DNA of 64,000 nucleotides from Streptomyces flavochromogenes (GTDB taxonomy: Bacteria; Actinomycetota; Actinomycetes; Streptomycetales; Streptomycetaceae): contig NZ_JNZO01000027.1 in the NCBI RefSeq assembly GCF_000717595.1, forward strand, positions 171,907 to 235,906, read 5' to 3'. The notes under the pieces were generated by a model, which was not told where the DNA came from, did no database searches, and saw only the letters and a program-made list of their open reading frames with translations. Of the stretch, positions 58,015-64,000 are shown piece after piece. Positions within the stretch are counted from its first letter, which is position 1. Each line of letters opens with the position of its first letter. A program made the position numbers and the translations under genes.

Positions 58015-60087
58015 CTACACGCCGATGTCGCGGCCGTCCGTACGCCACACGGCGACGACCGACGGACGGACGATCCTGCCGGGTCCGTCGGGCCACTCCG
58101 ACTTCGGGTTCTCGACGGAGGCGCCGTCGATCTCGCCCGGGTGCTGCACGGCCACCAGGACACGGCGGTCCTGGATGATCGGGCCGCAGGTCTCGGCGCC
58201 CTTGGGCACGGTCAGGAACTGCTTGAGCTCACCGCGGCGCTCGCCCTGCGTGGCGACGCCGAACAGGCCGTCGTGCGAGCCGAGCTGGGCACCGTCCGTG
58301 GAGATCCACAGGTTGCCGTGCGGGTCGAAGGCCACGTTGTCCGGGCAGGAGATCTGGGAGACCTTCTCCTTGGGGTAGCCCGCGAAGTAGGTGGCCGGGT
58401 CGTTCGGGTCACCGGCGACCAGGAAGAGACGCCAGGCGAAACCGTCGGAGGACGGGTCGTCCCAGTTCTCGGCGAGCTCCAGGACCTGCCCGTGCTTGTT
58501 GAGGTTGCGCGGGTTGGCCTCGTCGGCACCGGCCTTGCCGGGCTTGCCGCGGTCGGTGTTGTTGGTGAGCGCGACGTAGACGCGACCGGTGCGCGGGGAC
58601 GGCTCGACGTCCTCGGGGCGGTCCATCTTGGTGGCGCCGACCTTGTCACCGGCGAGGCGGGTGAAGACGTACACCTCCTCGGCGGTCATGCCGGGGACGT
58701 GCGAGACGTCGCCGGTGGCGAGCGGGATCCACACGCCGGAGCCGTCGAACTCACCGTCGGTGGGGTGCTTGCCGGTGCCGTCGATCTCGGCGGCCGGGGA
58801 GTCGCCGGTCAGCTTGGCGACGTACAGCGTGCCCTCGTCGAGCAGGGTCAGGTTGTGCTCGCGGGCGGCCCGCGAGTTCCCCTTCTTCATCCGCTTGCTG
58901 GAGACGAACTTGTAGAAGTAGTCGAACCGCTCGTCGTCGCCCATGTAGACGACCGGACGGCCGTCGGCGGTCAGACGGGGCTGCGCGGCCTCGTGCTTGA
59001 AGCGGCCGAGCGCGGTGCGCTTGCGGGGGGTGGAGTCGGGGTCGTACGGGTCGAGTTCGACGACCCAGCCGAAGCGGTGGACCTCGTTGGGCTCCTCCTT
59101 GAGGTCGAAGCGCTTGTCGAACCGCTCCCACTTGCGCTCGGTGGCACCGGTGCCGACGCCGTAGCGCTTGTCGGTGGCGCTGGAGCCGTTGGCGAAGTAC
59201 TGGTTGAAGTTCTCCTCGCCGTGGAGGGTGGTGCCCCACGGGGTGGTGCCGCCGGCGCAGTTGTTGAGCGTGCCGAGGACGGTACGGCCCTCGGGGTCGG
59301 CCGAGGTCCTCAGGAGGTCGCCGCCGGCGGCGGGGCCGGTCACCTGGAACGCGCTCGTCGTGTGGAGGCGACGGTTGAGGTGGTGGCGGGAGACCGGGGC
59401 GAGCCTGCCCGTGCGGTGCTCCTCCTGGACGACGACGACCGAGAGGCCGTGCGCGGCCCAGGCGATCTCGACCTGCTCGCGGGTCGGGTTCGCGGCGTCG
59501 TAGTTGCGGAACATCAGGACTTCGTCGGTGTACTCGTGGTTCGCGACGAGCACCTGGCGGTCGCGCTCCCCGCGCAGCGGCAGCAGGGAGAGGAAGTCGT
59601 TGTTGTAGCCGAACTGGCCGGCCTGGGCCTTCGCCGTCTGCTTCTCGGAGTCGAAGGCCGGGGCGCCGCGGAGGATGGGCTCGCCCCAGCGGATGACCAC
59701 GTTCTGCGAGTAGCCGGAGGGGACGGTCACCTTGTCGGCGGTGTTGGGCGCGACGGGGGTGAAGCGGAGACCGCGGGCGCCGTCGGCCTTGCCGGAGCCG
59801 TGGCCGGCGCCGTGACCGTGGCCGAACGTCTCCTGGCCGGCGACGGCCTCGGGCGCGTTGCCGAGCGCGATGGCGCTGCCGGCGGCGGAGGCGACCGTCA
59901 CGACGGCGGCGGCGCGCAGGGCCGAACGACGGGAGAGGACACCGGCTATGACATCGCCGGCGTACTCGTTGTCGCTGGTGTTGGGAACCTCGTGGAAGCA
60001 GGCGTCACCACAGCGGTAACGGCAGGTGAGAGCGGAACGTCCGCCTCCGTGGGGGTTCGTGCTCAGCAGCGGCAGCAGTTTGCGCAC
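58015..60087 (-). CDS. PhoX-family (DUF839) phosphatase, Tat-exported
   Basis: Secreted protein of 690 aa. The N-terminal 50 residues include a Cys-rich stretch (LTCRYRCGDACFHE), then the twin-arginine signal SRRSALRAAAVVTVASAAGS. The mature part has PhoX features: QVLVANHEYTDEVLMFRN, NNCAGGTTPWGTTLHGEENF, FGWVVELDPYDPDSTP, RPVVYMGDDERFDYFYKFVS, DRPEDVEPSPRTGRVYVALT and CPDNVAFDPHGNLWISTDGA. PhoX enzymes are calcium/iron-dependent alkaline phosphatases. GTG 60087 has GGAGGAGG five bases upstream. A PHO-box direct repeat precedes its promoter, so phosphate starvation probably induces it. Confidence 0.88.
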   Translation of the reverse strand: MRKLLPLLSTNPHGGGRSALTCRYRCGDACFHEVPNTSDNEYAGDVIAGVLSRRSALRAAAVVTVASAAGSAIALGNAPEAVAGQETFGHGHGAGHGSGKADGARGLRFTPVAPNTADKVTVPSGYSQNVVIRWGEPILRGAPAFDSEKQTAKAQAGQFGYNNDFLSLLPLRGERDRQVLVANHEYTDEVLMFRNYDAANPTREQVEIAWAAHGLSVVVVQEEHRTGRLAPVSRHHLNRRLHTTSAFQVTGPAAGGDLLRTSADPEGRTVLGTLNNCAGGTTPWGTTLHGEENFNQYFANGSSATDKRYGVGTGATERKWERFDKRFDLKEEPNEVHRFGWVVELDPYDPDSTPRKRTALGRFKHEAAQPRLTADGRPVVYMGDDERFDYFYKFVSSKRMKKGNSRAAREHNLTLLDEGTLYVAKLTGDSPAAEIDGTGKHPTDGEFDGSGVWIPLATGDVSHVPGMTAEEVYVFTRLAGDKVGATKMDRPEDVEPSPRTGRVYVALTNNTDRGKPGKAGADEANPRNLNKHGQVLELAENWDDPSSDGFAWRLFLVAGDPNDPATYFAGYPKEKVSQISCPDNVAFDPHGNLWISTDGAQLGSHDGLFGVATQGERRGELKQFLTVPKGAETCGPIIQDRRVLVAVQHPGEIDGASVENPKSEWPDGPGRIVRPSVVAVWRTDGRDIGV

Positions 60088-60146
60088 TTCGTCCTCCTCC
60101 GGCGCACGCTGCGCCGACATGGTGTCGGGTAGACCTTCGGCGGCGA

Positions 60147-60200
60147 CGCTATGTGCGCACATCTGCACAGGGACGGCGGCCGGGTGAACGACGAATGAAT
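60147..60200 (-). promoter_or_regulatory. PHO box and promoter of the PhoX gene
   Basis: On the minus strand ATTCATTCGTC (60190-60200) and GTTCACCCGGC (60179-60189) are adjacent 11-base direct repeats matching the Streptomyces PhoP unit, whose core is GTTCACC; a weaker third unit may follow. TAGCGT (60147-60152) is a TANNNT -10 box 26 bases further on. PHO boxes overlapping the -35 region are typical of PhoP-activated genes. Confidence 0.7.
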
Positions 60201-60344
60201 GCACGGCAACCGGGGGCGACCGGGTCGCCGAGGAGGGGAGGGGTGGCCGCTAACCTTACGTGTCCGCCCTGGCCAGGGATGAACGTCCCGAAACACCCAG
60301 TACGGACATTCACACGCACCCCACTCATGCGAAAGGGTTCGCCC

Positions 60345-62306
60345 ATGGGTATTCGGAGCATGCTGCGCAAGGTGTTCGGCCGAGACCGCGAGGAATCGCC
60401 GGCAACCTCCGTCGTCCCGCCCCAGACGCGTGAGACCACGTCGACGGCGACGGCTTCGCCTGCGGAGACGGTCACGGCCGAGGCGACGGTCGGGGCCGCT
60501 TCCCCGGCCGCGACGACGACTCCGGCCAGGGCCACGGCGTCGTCCGGGTCCGGGTCCACGGACACCTCGGACGCGGTGGCACGCCGGGCGGCGGACGACC
60601 TGGTCGCCGCGTCGTTCGACAATCCGCAGATCCCGCGGGCCCGGGCGAAGACGCCGTCGGCCGCGACGGAGCCCGTGGGCAAGGTGGAGACGCCGGCTGC
60701 CGCCGCTGAGGTGACGGCTGAGGCAGACGCGCCCGCTGCCGCGCCGGTCGAGGCGGGCACGACGGACGTCGAGGCGACGGATGCCGCCGTGGAGTCGACG
60801 GAGACCGCGTCCACGGAGGCGGCCGAGGCCGGCGAGGTGGCGCCGGAGGCGACCGCCGCTGCCGAGGCCGACACGGCGAAGGCGGAGGCGACCGCCGACA
60901 CCGCCGAGGCGACCGCGACCGCCGCCGTTGACGTGGAGGAGAAGCCGGAGGAGGCCCCCGCCGCCGAGGCGACCGACGTCGCCGCCGACGTTCCCGCGGC
61001 GGAGGCCGAGCCCGCCCCGGAGGAGCAGGACGAGGCCGCTGTCGTCGCCGACGACACGACCCCGACGGCGGAGGCCGCCGAGGAGCCGCAGGCCGAGGCC
61101 GGCGAGGTGGCGCCGGAGGCGACCGCCGCTGTCGAGGCCGAGGCCGACACGGCGGAGGCGACCGCCGACACCGCCGAGGCCGAGGCGACCGCCGCTGTCG
61201 AGGCCGAGGCCGACACGGCGGAGGCGACCGCCGACACCGCCGAGGCCGAGGCGACCGCCGCCGTTGACGAGCCGGAGGAGGCCCCCGCCGCCGAGGCGAC
61301 CGAGGTCGTCGCCGACGACACGACCCCGGTGGCGGAGGCCGCCGAGGAGCCGCAGGTGGAGCAGGCGGAGCCCGAGGCCGTCGCGGCGGAGCCGCAGGCC
61401 GCCGAGGCCGCCGAGGCCGAGCCGGAAGTGACCACCGCCGCCGAGGTTCCCGCGGCGGAGGCCGAGCCCGCCCCGGAGGAGCAGGACGAGGCCGCTGTCG
61501 TCGCCGACGGCACAACCCCGACCGAGGAGCCGCAGGCCGAGGCCGAGCCCGTCGTCGCCGAGGCACCCGCCCCCGCCCCGGAGCCGGAGTTCGCCGCCGC
61601 CGCCGCGGAGGCCGGCACGGTCGCCGGGGTTCCCGCCGAGCCGGAGGAGGTCACCGTCCCGGCCTCCGGCGACGGCCTCCCCCCGCACCTGGCCGACGCC
61701 CACGCCGCCGCCGCCGCGCAGCTGCAGGCGCAGGGCCTCGCCGGGGCCCGGGCCGCCGTGTACCTCGTGGTCGACCGTTCCGGCTCGATGCGCGGGTACT
61801 TCAAGGACGGGTCCGTGCAGCGGCTCGCCGAGCAGGTGACGGCGCTCGCGGCGCACCTCGACGAGGACGCCACCGTCACGACGGTGTTCTTCTCGACGGA
61901 CATCGACGGGACGGTCGACCTGACCCCGGCCGACCTCACGCCGACCCGTATCGACGAGGTCAACTCCACCCTCGGTCGCCTGGGCCGGACCAACTACCAC
62001 CGCGCCGTGGAAGAGGTCCTCGCCCACCACGAGAAGGCCGACCCGACCCGTACCGCCCTGGTCGTCTTCCAGACGGACGGTGCGCCGGAGTCGAAGACCG
62101 CCGCCGCCCAGGCCCTGGCCGAGGCGGCGGAGCGTCCGCTGCACTGGCGGTTCGTGGTCTGGGGCGAGGAGGACAACAAGGCCTTCGACTTCGTCCGGAA
62201 GCTCGACGGCACTCCTCGTACCGGCACGTTCTTCGCGGGCGCGGCCCCGGCCGGGACCGCGCACGCGGACTTCTACGGCGGCCTGCTCGCGGGCCTGGAG
62301 TTCTGA
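60345..62306 (+). CDS. VWA-domain protein with long acidic repeat region
   Basis: Protein of 653 aa. After a short basic start (MGIRSMLRKVFGRDREE), about 400 residues are Ala/Glu/Thr-rich, acidic and repetitive (TADTAEATATAAVDVEEKPE; VPAAEAEPAPEEQDEAAVV occurs twice), likely disordered. The C-terminal 200 residues form a von Willebrand A domain with the MIDAS motif in YLVVDRSGSMRGYFKDGSV, then GRTNYHRAVEEVLAHHE and VVFQTDGAPESKTAAAQAL, as in TerF-like tellurite-resistance proteins. No ter operon is adjacent. ATG 60345 has GAAAGGG seven to thirteen bases upstream. A strong terminator follows. Confidence 0.87.
   Translation: MGIRSMLRKVFGRDREESPATSVVPPQTRETTSTATASPAETVTAEATVGAASPAATTTPARATASSGSGSTDTSDAVARRAADDLVAASFDNPQIPRARAKTPSAATEPVGKVETPAAAAEVTAEADAPAAAPVEAGTTDVEATDAAVESTETASTEAAEAGEVAPEATAAAEADTAKAEATADTAEATATAAVDVEEKPEEAPAAEATDVAADVPAAEAEPAPEEQDEAAVVADDTTPTAEAAEEPQAEAGEVAPEATAAVEAEADTAEATADTAEAEATAAVEAEADTAEATADTAEAEATAAVDEPEEAPAAEATEVVADDTTPVAEAAEEPQVEQAEPEAVAAEPQAAEAAEAEPEVTTAAEVPAAEAEPAPEEQDEAAVVADGTTPTEEPQAEAEPVVAEAPAPAPEPEFAAAAAEAGTVAGVPAEPEEVTVPASGDGLPPHLADAHAAAAAQLQAQGLAGARAAVYLVVDRSGSMRGYFKDGSVQRLAEQVTALAAHLDEDATVTTVFFSTDIDGTVDLTPADLTPTRIDEVNSTLGRLGRTNYHRAVEEVLAHHEKADPTRTALVVFQTDGAPESKTAAAQALAEAAERPLHWRFVVWGEEDNKAFDFVRKLDGTPRTGTFFAGAAPAGTAHADFYGGLLAGLEF
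61119..61250 (+). repeat. Two perfect 66-bp tandem repeats in the VWA gene
   Basis: Two identical 66-base copies (61119-61184 and 61185-61250) each encode a 22-residue unit with TAEATADTAEAEATAAV. A partial third copy follows. A second, dispersed duplication encodes VPAAEAEPAPEEQDEAAVV near 60988 and 61444. The identity of third positions shows recent duplication. Confidence 0.9.
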
Positions 62307-62329
62307 GGCTCCGAGAAGCAGTTCCACGG

Positions 62330-62368
62330 CGCGGGCCGGGTCCGGGATCTTCCCGGACCCGGCCCGCG
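62330..62368 (+). terminator. Terminator of the VWA gene
   Basis: Perfect 18-base stem, 62330-62347 against 62351-62368, with a three-base loop TCT. It lies 24 bases after the stop codon. Confidence 0.9.
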
Positions 62369-62462
62369 GGCGTGAGCCCGGCAGAATCCTTTTCTCTTCC
62401 TGTGCTGCATTCGGGTGATATTCAGCATCCGCTGAGTTACGCCACCCCTAAGATCCATTCTC

Positions 62463-63686
62463 GTGACAGACAGTCAACATCCTTCCTGCGTAACGGACAT
62501 GACCCACACCGCCGACGTGGTCATTCTCGGCGCGGGCCCCGCCGGGCTGGTGCTCGGGAACCTCCTCCTGCGCAGCGGCGTCGACTGTGTCGTCCTGGAG
62601 CGGGCGAGCCGCGAGCACGTGCAGCAGCGGGCGCGGGCCGGTTTCCTCGCCCCGCACACCGCGCGGGTACTGGCCCGGCACGGCCTCGACGAGGGTTTGC
62701 GGAAGCGCGGGCAGGATCACGGCGTCTGCGAGTTCCGCACCGAAAGCGGGCGGTTCCGCCTCGACTACAGCCGGCTCGGCAAGGGCGAGCCGCACACCGT
62801 CTATCCGCAGCACGACCTGGTGACCGATCTCGTCCGGCTCTTCCTCGGGGCGGGCGGGCGGATCCGCTTCGACACCGAGGCCGTCGAGGTGACCGGCCTA
62901 GACGGACCGCGCCCCTCGGTGGCCGTACGGGAGCCGGACGGCCGTACGGCGCACTGGCGGGCGCGGTACGTCGCCGCGTGCGACGGACGGTACGGAGCGG
63001 GACGCCGCTCGCTGCCGTCCGGCGCGGTACGGCACCACCACCGTGACCACGGGGTCTCGTGGCTCGGGCTGCTGGCCGAGGCGCCCCCGAGCCTCGACGC
63101 GGTCGGTTACGCCACGCACGCCCGGGGATTCGCGGGGCACATGGCGCGCTCGCCGGAGGTCACCCGGTACTACCTCCAGTGCCCGCGCGGCACGGTGCCG
63201 GACGACTGGTCCGACGATCGGGTGTGGGACGAGCTCGGCCTGCGGATGCGGGCCGAGGAGTTCGGGCCCCTGAGGCGGGGGAGGATCCTGCAGCGGACGG
63301 TGGTCGACTTCGAGTCGGACGTCCTCGAACCGCTGCGCCACGGCCCGCTGTTCCTCGTCGGCGACGCCGCGAGCCTGCTCAGCCCCTCCGCCGCGAAGGG
63401 GGCCAACCTCGCCGTGCTGGAGGCCGACCTCCTCGCCCGCGCCCTCGCCGACGACCTGCTGCACGAGGACTCCGGGGGACTCGACCGGTACTCGGCGCGG
63501 TGTCTCGAACACATCTGGCGCGCCCAGGAGTTCTCGCACTGGATGATCCAGCTCCTGCACCGTGTGCCCGGCCCCGACGGCAGCACCTCGCCCTTCCAGG
63601 AGGGGTTGCGGCGTGCCCGTATGGAGGCGCTGCGGAGTTCCCGTGCCCAGCAGGACTGGTTCGCCGAGAACTACGTGGGCGTCTGA
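62463..63686 (+). CDS. pobA: 4-hydroxybenzoate 3-monooxygenase (PobA)
   Basis: FAD-dependent aromatic hydroxylase of 407 aa that converts 4-hydroxybenzoate to protocatechuate using NADPH and O2, feeding the beta-ketoadipate pathway. The FAD motif is VVILGAGPAGLVLGNLLLRS. The PobA-type segment VQQRARAGFLAPHTARVLAR, the YPQHDLVTDLVRLFL motif and the second FAD motif GPLFLVGDAASLLSP are present. GTG 62463 is eight bases after TAAGAT, a leaderless-type -10 box; ATG 62499 would trim twelve residues. No pobR regulator or pca gene is within the window. The closest alternative is another group A flavoprotein hydroxylase. Confidence 0.78.
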   Translation: MTDSQHPSCVTDMTHTADVVILGAGPAGLVLGNLLLRSGVDCVVLERASREHVQQRARAGFLAPHTARVLARHGLDEGLRKRGQDHGVCEFRTESGRFRLDYSRLGKGEPHTVYPQHDLVTDLVRLFLGAGGRIRFDTEAVEVTGLDGPRPSVAVREPDGRTAHWRARYVAACDGRYGAGRRSLPSGAVRHHHRDHGVSWLGLLAEAPPSLDAVGYATHARGFAGHMARSPEVTRYYLQCPRGTVPDDWSDDRVWDELGLRMRAEEFGPLRRGRILQRTVVDFESDVLEPLRHGPLFLVGDAASLLSPSAAKGANLAVLEADLLARALADDLLHEDSGGLDRYSARCLEHIWRAQEFSHWMIQLLHRVPGPDGSTSPFQEGLRRARMEALRSSRAQQDWFAENYVGV

Positions 63687-63963
63687 CCTTTCGTACAGCC
63701 ACGGACGGGTCCGTCTCCGCACCGGACCGGGCCCGTTCCACGGCACCTCACGCCCCTCCGGCCCCGACCCGTCACCTCGGCCTCGCCCCGCCCGACCGCC
63801 GCCGCCCGAGCAGGCCCACCCGGCCCGGTGCTGCCCGTGCCCCTGCCCGCTCCGAGCCCGACCGCCCTTGGGGCCGTGGCTCTCCCTCCCCTGCCCTCCC
63901 CTGCCCTCCCTTCCCCTTCCCGTTCCCTCCTCCCGCCTGCCCCCGTTCCGCCGCCCCTTCCCC
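63687..63963. other. No gene seen; pyrimidine-rich contig end
   Basis: The 277 bases after pobA are low in complexity, with long C- and T-rich runs on the plus strand from about 63841. I find no gene, hairpin or repeat array of note. The real genomic sequence ends about here, because adapter sequence follows. Confidence 0.6.
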
Positions 63964-63996
63964 CTGTCTCTTATACACATCTGACGCTGCCGACGA
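63964..63996 (+). other. Illumina Nextera transposase adapter (contamination)
   Basis: CTGTCTCTTATACACATCT (63964-63982) is the reverse complement of the Tn5 mosaic end used in Nextera kits, and GACGCTGCCGACGA (63983-63996) is the rest of the read-1 adapter. The last four bases CTCC could be the start of an index. The match is exact over 33 bases. This is library sequence, not genome; translations ending LIHI or starting MCIRDR are artefacts of it. Confidence 0.98.
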
Positions 63997-64000
63997 CTCC

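Noticed and set aside
63772..64000. Short frames at the contig end, with peptides such as MCIRDR and MYKRQ
   Set aside because: They are translations of the Nextera adapter.

Overview
The window is high-GC actinobacterial chromosome, almost certainly Streptomyces. Codon third positions are nearly all G or C, GTG and TTG starts are common, shine-dalgarno (SD) sequences are AGGAG-like, and several genes lack a leader. Family markers agree: SigJ-type ECF sigma factors, WYL/YafY, MocR and GlxA regulators, bL37, DUF2630, and a hybrid cobalamin pathway. There is no tRNA, rRNA, insertion sequence, phage gene or CRISPR array. The right edge is not genome: the last 37 bases carry an Illumina Nextera adapter, so the contig really ends near 63,963.  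Left region (1-24 kb): mostly small regulator-plus-target pairs. They are an ATPase with Sel1/TPR repeats (cut by the left edge); two ECF sigma factors with C-terminal SnoaL-like domains, one beside an FAD oxidoreductase and one divergent from a membrane protein; WYL with NIPSNAP; TetR with an alpha/beta hydrolase; AraC between two VOC genes that share one promoter element; GlxA with a metallo-hydrolase; GntR with a DUF1648 membrane protein; MarR with a DoxX-like protein. Candidate operators are visible for most pairs. A cold-shock protein with a long leader, an APC permease and a D-2-hydroxyacid dehydrogenase are also here.  Centre (23-40.5 kb): an antibiotic-resistance-type ABC-F ATPase, then the corrin-ring part of cobalamin synthesis: cobN behind a cobalamin riboswitch, then cobG-cobH-cobIJ, cobK divergent from cbiD, and cobM-cobL. 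Together they carry precorrin-2 to hydrogenobyrinate, and CobN belongs to cobalt insertion on its amidated form. CbiD replaces CobF, so the set is a hybrid. The cluster is interrupted by a pseudogene, a secreted PA14/fibronectin-III protein and the 24-residue ribosomal protein bL37. A 13-unit array of 22-23 bp repeats lies between the riboswitch and cobG.  Right region (40.5-64 kb): a two-component flavin monooxygenase pair, a universal stress protein, a MerR-PP2C phosphatase fusion with its own MerR-type promoter, a DrrAB-like ABC exporter, RidA, a broken MFS gene, MocR with a divergent hydrolase, a lipoprotein, an endonuclease/exonuclease/phosphatase-family membrane protein, a FUSC protein, a second APC permease, a PhoX-type Tat-exported phosphatase with a PHO box, a repeat-rich acidic VWA protein, and a 4-hydroxybenzoate 3-monooxygenase.
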